A stretch of DNA of 64,000 nucleotides. Origin: an uncultured Collinsella sp. Lineage in GTDB: Bacteria; Actinomycetota; Coriobacteriia; Coriobacteriales; Coriobacteriaceae. The stretch covers positions 28,123 to 92,122 of the forward strand of contig CATXWM010000006.1 of the NCBI GenBank assembly GCA_958403205.1, in the 5' to 3' direction. The translations under genes and the position numbers were made by a program. This document shows, piece after piece, positions 16,420-24,996 of the stretch. The notes beneath the pieces were generated by a model. It saw nothing but the letters and a program-made list of their open reading frames with translations. It did not search any database and was not told where the DNA came from. Positions within the stretch are counted from its first letter, which is position 1; the number at the start of each line of letters is the position of its first letter.

Positions 16420-16588
16420 ATCTTTTACTATGATAGTGGGCACTTGTGAACGTGTCAAAGCCAGGGCGGGCGGCATTGCGCCTCCTGCCTGCGTATTTCG
16501 CCGATTGCCGCCGCAGGCGCCGTGTTTTGCCCGCTGCGCGAATGGCGGCGTAAACGGTTGCGATGAGAAACGGGAAGGGAAGGCTCGG

Positions 16589-17380
16589 ATGATTCATATC
16601 GTTGGCGCAGGCTCGGGCGCCGCCGACCTTATCACCCTGCGCGGGGCGCGCCTTCTGCGCGCAGCCGACGTGGTCGTTTGGGCGGGAAGCCTTGTGAACC
16701 CCGAGCTGCTCGCTGAGTGCAAGGAATCCTGCATCGTCTACGACAGCGCGCACATGACCTTGGAGGAAGTGCTCGACGTGATGTGCGCGGCAGATGCGCG
16801 GGGCGAGGAAGTGGTGCGCCTGCACACGGGCGACCCGTGCCTGTACGGCGCCATCCAGGAGCAGATGGACGCGCTCGACGCGCGCGGCGTGGACTACGAG
16901 GTGGTGCCCGGCGTGTCGAGCTTTTGCGGTGCCGCGGCGGCGCTTCGCCAGGAATACACGCTGCCGGGAATCAGCCAGTCGGTCGTGATCACGCGGCTTT
17001 CCGGACGTACCCCTATGCCCGCGGGCGAGGGCATGCGCACCATGGCGGAAAGCGGCTCGACTATGGTCATCTTCCTGAGCTCGGGTATGCTCGCCGAGCT
17101 TTCCGCTGAGCTTTTGGCCGCGGGCCGCAGCTCCGACGAGCCGGCGGCGCTCGTGTACAAGGCGACCTGGCCTGAGGAGCGCGTGGTGCGATGCACAGTG
17201 GGCACGCTCGCCGATGCGGGCGCGCGAGAGGGCATCGACCGCACGGCGCTCGTGGTGGTGGGCCGCGTGCTCGGGGCTCGCGGCGGGCTTGCGCACAACG
17301 GCGCGCAAGCGGAGTCGTACGAGCGCAGCAAGCTTTACGACCCTTCGTTTGCCACGGGGTATCGGAAGGCGAGCAGCTAG
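16589..17380 (+). CDS. cbiF: Cobalt-precorrin-4 C11-methyltransferase
   Basis: CbiF transfers a methyl group from S-adenosylmethionine to C11 of cobalt-precorrin-4. The 263-residue protein has the tetrapyrrole methylase fold: VGAGSGAADLITLRG at the start, LHTGDPCLYGA for cofactor binding, and the CbiF/CobM-specific SLVNPELL and YDSAHMTLEEV. ATG 16589 follows gggaaggga. It opens a 17-gene cobalamin operon; the next gene begins 1 base after its stop. Confidence 0.92.
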   Translation: MIHIVGAGSGAADLITLRGARLLRAADVVVWAGSLVNPELLAECKESCIVYDSAHMTLEEVLDVMCAADARGEEVVRLHTGDPCLYGAIQEQMDALDARGVDYEVVPGVSSFCGAAAALRQEYTLPGISQSVVITRLSGRTPMPAGEGMRTMAESGSTMVIFLSSGMLAELSAELLAAGRSSDEPAALVYKATWPEERVVRCTVGTLADAGAREGIDRTALVVVGRVLGARGGLAHNGAQAESYERSKLYDPSFATGYRKASS

Positions 17381-17381
17381 C

Positions 17382-18566
17382 GTGGCCTTCGAGCACTACA
17401 TATATACTGGGACGACCCGCCTTCGCTGCGGCTACACCACGGGGAGCTGCGCCGCGCTCGCGGCGAAGGCAGCCTGCGAGATGCTCTTGTCACGAAAGCC
17501 CGTCGGCCTCGTGTCGATCGTCACCCCCGGCGGGCTGCCCGTCGAGACGGACGTGGTCGACGCATGCATCGGCGAGGGGTGCGCCCAGTGCGCCGTGCGT
17601 AAGGACGCAGGCGACGATGCCGATGTGACCGACGGCGTGCTCGTGTACGCGCGCGTGGAACATTCGGGGTCGGGCACGGGTGTTACGGACAGCAAGGACG
17701 TGCCCGCGCACGAATCGGAAGTTTCCGTCGATGGCGGCGTGGGCGTGGGGCGCGTGACGTTGCCCGGGCTCGAGCAGCCGGTGGGGGCGGCCGCCATCAA
17801 CGCGACGCCGCGCGCGATGATCACTTCGGCGGTGCGCGAGGTGTGCGCCGCGCACGGCTTTTCTGGAAATATTGCTGTGACGATTTCGGTACCCGAGGGC
17901 GTTTCCCTTGCCGAAAAGACCTTCAACCCGCACCTGGGGATAGAGGGCGGCATCTCCATCCTGGGCACGACGGGCATCGTCGAGCCTCGCAGTCTCGCTG
18001 CCTTGCGCGACAGCATCGAGCTCGAGATCCGGCAGCATGCGGCTATGGGGCGGCGCGGAGTCGTGCTCACGCCCGGCAACTACGGCGGGCAGTTCATCTC
18101 GGGGCATTTCCACCTAAACGGTGCGCCGGTGGTCTTCATCTCCAACTTTGTGGGCGATGCGATTGATTGCTGCGTTCGCGAGGGATTCACCAATGTCCTT
18201 CTTGTGGGACACATCGGCAAGTTGGTGAAGGTCGCGGGCGGCATCATGGACACCCATTCGCGTACCGCCGACTGCCGCGCGGAGATTCTGGCCGCCCACG
18301 CGGCCATGGCCGGCGCGGGTGCGAAGACCGTGCGCGAGATCATGACGTCCGTCACGACCACGGTGGCGCTCGAGGTAATCGAGGCCGCCGGCGTGGGGGA
18401 CGCTGCGCGCGCCTCGCTCGCTGCGGCAATGGAGGACAGGTTGCGCCGCCGCGCGGCGGGCGCATGCGACATCGCCGCGGTCGTGTTCGACGCCGAGCGC
18501 CGCGAGCTTTTCCGCACGTCGGGCGCCGATGCAGTTATCGGGGAATTGGGGGCGACGTGTGAGTAA
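17382..18566 (+). CDS. cbiD: Cobalt-precorrin-5B C1-methyltransferase
   Basis: CbiD methylates C1 of the corrin ring in the anaerobic pathway. The 394-residue product has the N-terminal RCGYTTGSCAALAAKAA signature and later ITSAVREVC, NPHLGIEGG and NYGGQF motifs. GTG 17382 is the likely start: it gives the family N-terminus and lies directly after the cbiF stop. The frame is open further upstream, but those residues overlap cbiF and look non-homologous. Its end overlaps the next small gene by 8 bases. Confidence 0.92.
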   Translation: MAFEHYIYTGTTRLRCGYTTGSCAALAAKAACEMLLSRKPVGLVSIVTPGGLPVETDVVDACIGEGCAQCAVRKDAGDDADVTDGVLVYARVEHSGSGTGVTDSKDVPAHESEVSVDGGVGVGRVTLPGLEQPVGAAAINATPRAMITSAVREVCAAHGFSGNIAVTISVPEGVSLAEKTFNPHLGIEGGISILGTTGIVEPRSLAALRDSIELEIRQHAAMGRRGVVLTPGNYGGQFISGHFHLNGAPVVFISNFVGDAIDCCVREGFTNVLLVGHIGKLVKVAGGIMDTHSRTADCRAEILAAHAAMAGAGAKTVREIMTSVTTTVALEVIEAAGVGDAARASLAAAMEDRLRRRAAGACDIAAVVFDAERRELFRTSGADAVIGELGATCE

Positions 18567-18792
18567 AGGCGTGCTGTATGGGGTGGGCCGCGCAATCGGC
18601 TGGCCAGGGACGAAGGTGGCTATGAAGGCGCGCCATTCGCTTGCGGACACGAAGCGCATCCTTCGCGAGGAGGGCACCTTCGACGGTGCCGAGCTCGTAG
18701 AGGACTGTGGGCTTCCGGGCGAGCGCATGTACCGCTTGCTCGACGATGTGCCCGATCGGGGCAGCTACTTCTCAACGATGGTGGTGCGCTAG
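18559..18792 (+). CDS. Uncharacterised 77-residue protein inside the cobalamin operon
   Basis: GTG 18559 opens a 77-codon frame that overlaps cbiD by 8 bases and ends exactly one base before the cbiG ATG. It is therefore locked into the operon by translational coupling. The product starts with SKGVLYGVGRAIGWPGTKV, then a basic helix (MKARHSLADTKRILREEG), and ends in an acidic, Tyr-rich stretch (ERMYRLLDDVPDRGSYFS). It has no cysteines apart from one and no membrane segment. I recognise no family. It could be a small scaffold or regulatory subunit, or a remnant, but position and codon use look like a maintained gene. Confidence 0.65.
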   Translation: MSKGVLYGVGRAIGWPGTKVAMKARHSLADTKRILREEGTFDGAELVEDCGLPGERMYRLLDDVPDRGSYFSTMVVR

Positions 18793-19926
18793 ATGAGGAT
18801 TTCCTGCATAGCGTTCACTGAGAGGGGGTATGCGTTGGCGCAGCGCACCGCACGCGCGCTTTCCGATTGCGCGCAGACAGGTGAAGATGACCCTGGCTGG
18901 GACGTTTCCGTTTCGCGCGGGTTCGGCGAGGAGAAGGCCGACCTGCGCACATGGACGGCGCTCGCGTGGGAAGCGTCGGACGCGCTTCTGTTCGTGGGCG
19001 CGGCGGGCATCGCCGTGCGGGCGATCGCGCCGCATGTCGCCTCGAAGGCAACCGATTCTGCGGTTGTGGTGATCGACGAGGCGGGGCGCTTTGCCGTCCC
19101 GCTTTTGTCGGGGCATTTGGGCGGTGCGAACGACCTTGCGCAAACTGTGGCACGCGCGGCAGGGGCCATCCCCGTCATCACCACGGCGACCGACGTCCGC
19201 GGCGTGTGGGCGGTGGATACGTGGGCGCGCTGTGCGGGGCTCGCCGTTTCGAATCCCGAGGCCATCAAGCGAGTGTCGGCGCGGCTGCTTTCGGGCGGGC
19301 GCGTGACGCTCTATTCCGACATGCCGATTTCGGGACAGCTGCCTGAGGGGGTTGACATTGCGTCCGACCGCGCTCTGGCCGATATCGTCGTGTCGCCGTT
19401 CGCTGGCGCGAATGCAGGTGCGTCCGTTCGCGCGGCGGAGACAACAGGCGAGGTCGTGCCCGTCGGTGAGACGGGGAAGCCGGCCGGCGTGCGGGCGCAG
19501 GCGCCTGCGCCCGAGCCGCTTCGCCTTGTCGTGCCCTGCATCGTTGCGGGCATAGGGTGCCGTCGCGGTGCGTGCGCCGAAGCGATCGAGGAGGCGTTTC
19601 TTCTCGCGTGCGGGCAGGCGGGTATCTCGCCTTTGGCCGTGCGCGAGGCGGCGACGATCGACGTGAAGGCGCACGAGGAGGGTCTGCTCGCCTTCTGCCG
19701 CGCGCGCAATATCCCGCTTGCGACGTATTCCGCAGAGGAGTTGTCGCAGGTCGAAGGCAGCGTTTCGCCATCTGATTTCGTGCGCGCGACGGTTGGGGTC
19801 GACAACGTGTGCGAGCGCGCGGCACTCGCGGACGGGGGCAAACTTATCTTCCCGAAGCTCGCTCACGGCGGCGTGACCGTCGCGTTTTCCAAGGTAACTA
19901 TCGAACTTTCGTTTAAGGAGCGGTGA
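18793..19926 (+). CDS. cbiG: Cobalt-precorrin-5A hydrolase
   Basis: CbiG opens the delta-lactone of cobalt-precorrin-5A and releases acetaldehyde, the ring-contraction step of the anaerobic route. The 377-residue protein has the N- and central-domain motifs LLFVGAAGIAVRAIAPH, VPLLSGHLGGAND and PVITTATDVRGVWAVD. The C-terminal CobE-like domain has VAGIGCRRGACAEAIEEAF. A Pro/Ala-rich spacer of about 40 residues separates the two. It starts directly at the stop of the 77-residue gene. Confidence 0.92.
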   Translation: MRISCIAFTERGYALAQRTARALSDCAQTGEDDPGWDVSVSRGFGEEKADLRTWTALAWEASDALLFVGAAGIAVRAIAPHVASKATDSAVVVIDEAGRFAVPLLSGHLGGANDLAQTVARAAGAIPVITTATDVRGVWAVDTWARCAGLAVSNPEAIKRVSARLLSGGRVTLYSDMPISGQLPEGVDIASDRALADIVVSPFAGANAGASVRAAETTGEVVPVGETGKPAGVRAQAPAPEPLRLVVPCIVAGIGCRRGACAEAIEEAFLLACGQAGISPLAVREAATIDVKAHEEGLLAFCRARNIPLATYSAEELSQVEGSVSPSDFVRATVGVDNVCERAALADGGKLIFPKLAHGGVTVAFSKVTIELSFKER

Positions 19927-20669
19927 TGGGAAAGCTCTTCGTGGTGGGGATCGGCCCGGGCGGCCCCGATGGCATGACGATTGCGGCCCGGCGCGCGCTC
20001 GAGGCGGCCGACATCGTTGTGGGGTACACGAAATACGTGGAGCTCGCGCTCGCCGCCGTGCCCGACGCGGCGCATCTCGCGACGCCGATGATGCACGAGG
20101 TCGAACGGTGCCGCCTGGCGCTTTCGCGCGCGCAGAGCGGAGAAGCCGTGGCGCTCGTGTGCAGCGGTGACGCGGGCGTGTACGGCATGGCGAGCCCCGT
20201 GCTGGAGCTTGTGGAGGACTACCCCGATGTAGACGTGGAAGTTATCGCCGGGGCCACCGCGGCTCAGAGCGGGTCGGCGGTGCTCGGCGCCCCGCTTGCC
20301 CACGACTTCGCGGTCGTGTCGCTCTCCGACCTGCTCACACCGTGGGAGGTCATCGAGCGCAGGCTCGCCGCCGTGGCGAGCGCCGACTTCTGCATCTGTT
20401 TGTACAACCCGCGCAGCAGAAAGCGCGCCGACAGGCTCTCACGCGCGGCGAAGATTATGCTCGAATGGAAGGCCCCCGACACGCTCTGCGGCTGGGTACG
20501 CAACATCGGGCGCGAGGGGCAGCAGTCGGGCATGTGCAGGCTCTCCGAGCTGGAAGAGATCGACGCCGACATGTTCACCACCGTGTTCGTCGGCAACGCG
20601 GACACGAAGCTCGTGGGCGGCCGTATGGTTACGCCGCGCGGGTATCGGGAGATTCCATGCGAAAGGTAA
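19926..20669 (+). CDS. cbiH: Cobalt-factor III C17-methyltransferase
   Basis: CbiH methylates C17 and promotes ring contraction. The 247-residue protein has the tetrapyrrole methylase N-terminus VVGIGPGGPDGMT, VCSGDAGVYGMA for SAM binding, and the CbiH/CobJ motifs GYTKYVELA, VVSLSDLLTPW and YNPRSRKR. ATG 19926 has aaggag 6 bases upstream; the overlapping GTG 19923 is the alternative. The end overlaps cbiET by 13 bases. Confidence 0.92.
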   Translation: MGKLFVVGIGPGGPDGMTIAARRALEAADIVVGYTKYVELALAAVPDAAHLATPMMHEVERCRLALSRAQSGEAVALVCSGDAGVYGMASPVLELVEDYPDVDVEVIAGATAAQSGSAVLGAPLAHDFAVVSLSDLLTPWEVIERRLAAVASADFCICLYNPRSRKRADRLSRAAKIMLEWKAPDTLCGWVRNIGREGQQSGMCRLSELEEIDADMFTTVFVGNADTKLVGGRMVTPRGYREIPCER

Positions 20670-21937
20670 CGATCATCGGGGCGGGGCCCGGAAACCCCGA
20701 CTTGCTCTCGCGCGCGGCGCTCGACGCGATCGACATCGCCGACGTGGTCATCGGCGCTCATCGCGCGCTTGTCGGCATCGACGTGCCGCCCGACGTGGTG
20801 AGATGCGAGCTCGTGAAGACGGCGGACATCGTCGCCGCGCTCACCGATGCGGCGTCGTGGCAGCGCGCCGTGGTCGTGATGACGGGCGATGTTGGGCTGT
20901 TCAGCGGCGCGCGCCGCCTGGTGGAGGCGCTCTCCGGCGACGCGCAGGTGGCCGTGCGCGTCATTCCCGGCATAAGCTCAGCATCGTATCTCGCCGCGCG
21001 CCTCGCGCGTCCATGGCAGAATTGGCGCTTCGCGAGCGCTCACGGCGTGGCGTGCGACATCGTGGCCGAGGCCGAGCGCGCAGGTGAGCTTTTCCTCGCC
21101 ACGTCGGGCGGGGAAGACCCCTCGCGGCTTTCGGGCGAGCTTGTGCAGGCGGGCTTCGGGGACGCGCGCGTGACGGTGGCCGAGCGCCTGTCGTACCCCG
21201 ACGAGCGCATCACCTGTGCGACCGCAAGTGAAATAGCAGGTCAGACGTTCGATGACTTGAACGTGATGCTTATCGATTTCGCAGGCGGCGCCGGGTCGCC
21301 TGTGGGCTCTAGCGCATCTCGCGCCGCGAGCTCCCGGTGGTCGTACGCTTCCTCGGGCATTCCCGACGAGCTCTTCATCCGCGGCGACGTTCCCATGACC
21401 AAACAGGAGGTGCGCGCCGTCGCGCTCGCGAAGCTGCGCCTTACCGCTACCGACACCGTGTGGGACGTCGGAGCCGGCACGGGGAGCGTGTCGATCGAGG
21501 CTGCGCTCGTCGCGCGAGCGGGGTCGGTATGGGCGGTCGAGCGCAACGCGGCCGGCGTGCGGCTCATCCGAGAGAACGCGGATGCATTCGGGTGCGGCAA
21601 CGTGCATGCGGTCCCCGGTGTCGCCCCCGAAGCGCTCGCGAAACTGCCCGTCCCCGACGCCGTGTTCGTCGGCGGGAGCGCGGGCGAGCTTCCCTCTATC
21701 GTGGAGGCGGCGCTCGAGAAGAACTCGCAGGTTCGCCTGTGCGTGCCATGCGTCACCGTTGAGACGCTCACCGAGGCGTGCGCGCTCCTCTCGGGTTCGC
21801 GCTTTAAGGGGTTCGAGGCGTGCCAGGTGTCGGCCGCCCGCGCCGAGGCTGTAGGCTCGCACCATCTTATGAGGGCGCAAAACCCCGTGTTCCTCGTCAG
21901 CGCGCGTGGTGCAGGTGGGGAAGGCGGCGCCCGGTGA
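20657..21937 (+). CDS. cbiET: Fused cobalt-precorrin-7 C5-methyltransferase / cobalt-precorrin-6B C15-methyltransferase (decarboxylating)
   Basis: The N-terminal half (about 1-200) is CbiE, a tetrapyrrole methylase with IIGAGPGNPDLLS and VVMTGDVGLFSGAR. The C-terminal half (about 235-420) is CbiT, with the start IPDELFIRGDVPMTKQEVR and the SAM-binding VWDVGAGTGSVSIEAAL. Together they methylate C5 and C15 and remove the acetate carboxyl at C12, as in CobL of the aerobic pathway. A Ser/Ala-rich linker joins the halves. The gene overlaps cbiH by 13 bases and cbiA by 4. Confidence 0.93.
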   Translation: MRKVTIIGAGPGNPDLLSRAALDAIDIADVVIGAHRALVGIDVPPDVVRCELVKTADIVAALTDAASWQRAVVVMTGDVGLFSGARRLVEALSGDAQVAVRVIPGISSASYLAARLARPWQNWRFASAHGVACDIVAEAERAGELFLATSGGEDPSRLSGELVQAGFGDARVTVAERLSYPDERITCATASEIAGQTFDDLNVMLIDFAGGAGSPVGSSASRAASSRWSYASSGIPDELFIRGDVPMTKQEVRAVALAKLRLTATDTVWDVGAGTGSVSIEAALVARAGSVWAVERNAAGVRLIRENADAFGCGNVHAVPGVAPEALAKLPVPDAVFVGGSAGELPSIVEAALEKNSQVRLCVPCVTVETLTEACALLSGSRFKGFEACQVSAARAEAVGSHHLMRAQNPVFLVSARGAGGEGGAR

Positions 21938-23316
21938 GCACGTCCATCCCGCGCTTCATGGTCGCTGCGCCCTCGAGCGGGAGCGGCAAGACGGTCGTTA
22001 CGTGCGCGCTCCTGCGCGCGCTCGCGCGCCGCGGCCTCGCATGCGCGGCCTTCAAATGCGGCCCCGACTACATTGATCCGCTCTTTCATCGCCGCGTCGT
22101 GGGCGCGCGCTCGGGCAACTTAGACGGCTTCTTCACCGACGCCCCGACGCTGCGCGCCCTGCTCGCACGCGGCGCCGCGTGCGCGGATATCGCGGTGCTC
22201 GAGGGGGTCATGGGTTTCTACGACGGCATGGCGCCCGGCGTGGCCGACGCGAGCAGCTACCAGGTTGCGCGCGACACGGAAACGCCAGTCGTTTTAGTGG
22301 TGAACGGGCGCGGGGCGTCTTTATCGCTCGCCGCCGTAATCCGCGGCATCGCCGAGTTCCTGCCTTGTGCGAACGTGCGCGGCGTCGTGCTGAACAAGAC
22401 GAGCGCCGCTGCTTGCGCCTACGCGGCGCCTGCGATCGAGAAGCACACGGGCGTCGCGGTTTTGGGTAATATCCCCGCCGATGAGGCATTCTCGCTCGAA
22501 AGCCGGCATCTGGGGCTTGTGACCGCCGACGAGGTCGAGCGGCTCTCCGCGCGCATCGACAAGATGGCCGAGCTGGTGGAAAAGAGCATCGACGTCGACC
22601 GCTTGCTCGAAATAGCGGCGACGGCACCCGATATCTGCGAGGAACCTTACCGGTTGGAGTCGATCGCGGGAGCGCGGCCCATCGTCGCCGTCGCGCGTGA
22701 CGAGGCGTTCTCGTTCTACTACGAGGAGAACCTGCGCGCGCTCGAGGACCTGGGTTGCGAGCTGGCCTTTTTCAGCCCCCTGTGTGATAGCGAGTTGCCC
22801 CGGGGGACAAGCGCCCTCTATCTGGGAGGCGGCTACCCGGAGCTCCATGCGCGGCAACTCTCCGAGAACGTGCCGATGCGCGAGGCGGTGCGGCATGCGG
22901 TGGAATCCGGCATGCCGACGGTCGCCGAATGCGGTGGATTTCTGTACCTGCAGCGCGAAATCGCCGATAACGAGGGGCGGCGCTGGCCTGTTGCGGGCGC
23001 CCTTGAGGGCGCAAGCGAGAACGGGGGAAGGCTGTCCCATTTCGGGTACGTGGAGCTCACTTCCCAACGCGACGGGCTCTATGGGCCGCGCGGCACACGC
23101 ATCCGCGCGCACGAGTTCCACTACTGGCAGTCCACCTGCCCGGGCGGCGACTTCTGGGCGCAGAAGCCCCGGCGCGACAAGGGCTGGCCGTGCATGACGA
23201 CCACCCCGTCCCTGGTTGCGGGCTTCCCGCATGTGTACTATCCTGCGAACCCCGACGTTGCGCGCGCGTTCGCGTCTGCCGCAGCGTCGTTCGCAGAGAG
23301 GAGACGGCATGGCTGA
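21934..23316 (+). CDS. cbiA: Cobyrinate a,c-diamide synthase
   Basis: CbiA amidates the a and c side chains of cobyrinate using ATP and glutamine. The 460-residue protein has an N-terminal P-loop (APSSGSGKTVV) and GPDYIDPLFH. The C-terminal class I glutamine amidotransferase domain has the nucleophile cysteine in VAECGGFLYL and a conserved histidine region (RAHEFHYW). The start is GTG 21934, in a GTGA overlap with the cbiET stop. Confidence 0.93.
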   Translation: MSTSIPRFMVAAPSSGSGKTVVTCALLRALARRGLACAAFKCGPDYIDPLFHRRVVGARSGNLDGFFTDAPTLRALLARGAACADIAVLEGVMGFYDGMAPGVADASSYQVARDTETPVVLVVNGRGASLSLAAVIRGIAEFLPCANVRGVVLNKTSAAACAYAAPAIEKHTGVAVLGNIPADEAFSLESRHLGLVTADEVERLSARIDKMAELVEKSIDVDRLLEIAATAPDICEEPYRLESIAGARPIVAVARDEAFSFYYEENLRALEDLGCELAFFSPLCDSELPRGTSALYLGGGYPELHARQLSENVPMREAVRHAVESGMPTVAECGGFLYLQREIADNEGRRWPVAGALEGASENGGRLSHFGYVELTSQRDGLYGPRGTRIRAHEFHYWQSTCPGGDFWAQKPRRDKGWPCMTTTPSLVAGFPHVYYPANPDVARAFASAAASFAERRRHG

Positions 23317-24451
23317 AGCAACCGAAACCGCGCTTGCCTGCATCCGCGAGGAAGTCGAGCACGCGTTCTCGTCGGCGCCGGGCGCCGTGCTCGAAGCCGC
23401 GCTCTCCCGGATCGCGCCCGCAGACGAGTGCGCCCGCGCCGCCGCGTACGCCGCGTGGGACTCCATCGCGCACCCCTTGGGGGGATTGGGCGACTTTGAA
23501 GATGCCGTCGCGTGTATCGCCGCAGCTCAGGGGAGCGCCGAGGTGGCCGAGTTTCCCCGTGCGCTCGCGGTATTCTTCTCCGACAACGGGGTCGTTGCCG
23601 AAGGCGTGTCGCAAAGCGGGCAAGACGTGACGCGAGCCGTCGCGCGCAACATGTGCGAGGGGGCCACGAGCGCCTGCCGCATGGCGGCGTTCGCGGGTGC
23701 CGATGTTGTGCCCGTCGACGTGGGTATGGCCCGGGGCATAGAAGACGCGCGCATGGTGCGCGCGAACGTGCGGCGGGGGAGCGGCAACATCGCGCACGGC
23801 TCCGCCATGTCTCGCGATGGGGCCGTGCGCGCGATCGAGGTTGGAATCGCCGTCGCGTGCGGGCTTGCCCGCGCCGGCGTGCGCCTTCTCGCCGCGGGCG
23901 AGATGGGCATCGGCAACACGACCACCTCGGCGGCGGTGTCCGCAGTGCTCATCGGGGCGGATGCGCGGAGCCTCGTCGGGCGCGGCGCGGGGCTCTCGGA
24001 CGCCTCGCTCGCGCGCAAGCGCGACGTGGTCGAGCGCGCTATCGACGCGAACTCGCCCGATCCCGCCGACCCGATCGACGTACTCTCGAAGGTGGGCGGT
24101 TTCGACATCGCGGCGATGTGCGGCTTCTACCTGGGGGCCGCGGCCTCGAAGGCGCCGGCGCTCCTCGACGGGGTCATATCCTGCACGGCGGCCCTGTGCG
24201 CGGCGCGCCTGTGCCCCAACGCCTTGGGCTACCTCGTGGGCACCCACGCATCAAGCGAGCCCGCAAGCCAGGAGCTCCTTCGCGAGCTCGGCATAAAGGC
24301 ACCCCTCGACGCAGGCATGCACTTGGGCGAGGGCGCGGGCGCCATGGCGTATCTGCCCCTTCTGGATTCGGCGTTGCGCGTGTACCGGGATGGGAAGACG
24401 TTCACGGCGACTGGCATGGCTGCTTACGAGCATTTCGAGGCCGGGAAATGA
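23309..24451 (+). CDS. cobT: Nicotinate-nucleotide:dimethylbenzimidazole phosphoribosyltransferase
   Basis: CobT makes alpha-ribazole phosphate, the lower nucleotide of cobalamin. The 380-residue protein shows the family motifs FFSDNGVVAEGVSQS, NMCEGATSACRMAAFAGAD, AAGEMGIGNTTTSAAV and the catalytic glutamate region MHLGEGAGAM near the C-terminus. ATG 23309 has agaggag before it. No bzaA-F or bluB genes for lower-base synthesis lie in the window, so the base must come from elsewhere or be scavenged. It overlaps cbiA by 8 bases and cobU by 4. Confidence 0.92.
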   Translation: MAEATETALACIREEVEHAFSSAPGAVLEAALSRIAPADECARAAAYAAWDSIAHPLGGLGDFEDAVACIAAAQGSAEVAEFPRALAVFFSDNGVVAEGVSQSGQDVTRAVARNMCEGATSACRMAAFAGADVVPVDVGMARGIEDARMVRANVRRGSGNIAHGSAMSRDGAVRAIEVGIAVACGLARAGVRLLAAGEMGIGNTTTSAAVSAVLIGADARSLVGRGAGLSDASLARKRDVVERAIDANSPDPADPIDVLSKVGGFDIAAMCGFYLGAAASKAPALLDGVISCTAALCAARLCPNALGYLVGTHASSEPASQELLRELGIKAPLDAGMHLGEGAGAMAYLPLLDSALRVYRDGKTFTATGMAAYEHFEAGK

Positions 24452-24996
24452 CGGTGACGTTCGTTATCGGCGCCGCCGCGAGCGGCAAGAGCGCCTATGC
24501 CGAGTCCCTGTGCCTCGGGCACGACGGCCCTCGCGTGTACCTGGCAACGATGGAGCCCTTCGGGGAAGAGGGCGCCCGCCGCATCGCGCGCCATCGGGCG
24601 CTGCGCGATGGCAAGGGGTTTTCCACCCTCGAGCGCACGCGTGACGTGGGCGCCGCAGCGTCCGGGCTTCCGTGCGGCTGCACGCTTCTTTTGGAGGACG
24701 TGGGCAACCTGGTTGCGAACGAGCTCTTCGCGGAAGGCAGCTTGTCCCCACGTGACCCCGACGCTGCGGCGCGCGAGGTGCTCGGAGGCATCGAACGGCT
24801 CGCTCAGGCCGCTGCGTATACGGTGGTGGTCACCGTCGACGTGTTCGCCGATGGGATGCGCTACGATGAGGGGACCGAGGCATGGAGGCGCGCGCTCGCG
24901 CGCGTGAACGCGGGTGTGGTGGCGCTGGCCGACCGTGCAGTCGAAGTGGTATGCGGGATTCCCGTGTGGATGAAAGGCGAAGGACCTTCAAGGTGA
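24448..24996 (+). CDS. cobU: Adenosylcobinamide kinase / adenosylcobinamide-phosphate guanylyltransferase
   Basis: CobU phosphorylates adenosylcobinamide and then attaches GMP. The 182-residue protein has an intact P-loop GAAASGKSAYAE, the ATMEPFGEE segment and the RIARHRALR motif containing the guanylylated histidine. A DEGTEAWR/LARVN region and a VCGIPVWMKG end are typical of the family. It overlaps cobT and cobS by 4 bases each. It is the intact counterpart of the degenerate CobU-like domain encoded at 25757. Confidence 0.92.
   Translation: MTVTFVIGAAASGKSAYAESLCLGHDGPRVYLATMEPFGEEGARRIARHRALRDGKGFSTLERTRDVGAAASGLPCGCTLLLEDVGNLVANELFAEGSLSPRDPDAAAREVLGGIERLAQAAAYTVVVTVDVFADGMRYDEGTEAWRRALARVNAGVVALADRAVEVVCGIPVWMKGEGPSR

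Noticed and set aside
16441..16588. Possible second cobalamin riboswitch on the plus strand (agccaggg motif)
   Set aside because: Only a B12-box-like word is present; the upstream GGTG..AATCC and ACTGTA blocks are missing and there is too little leader before it.
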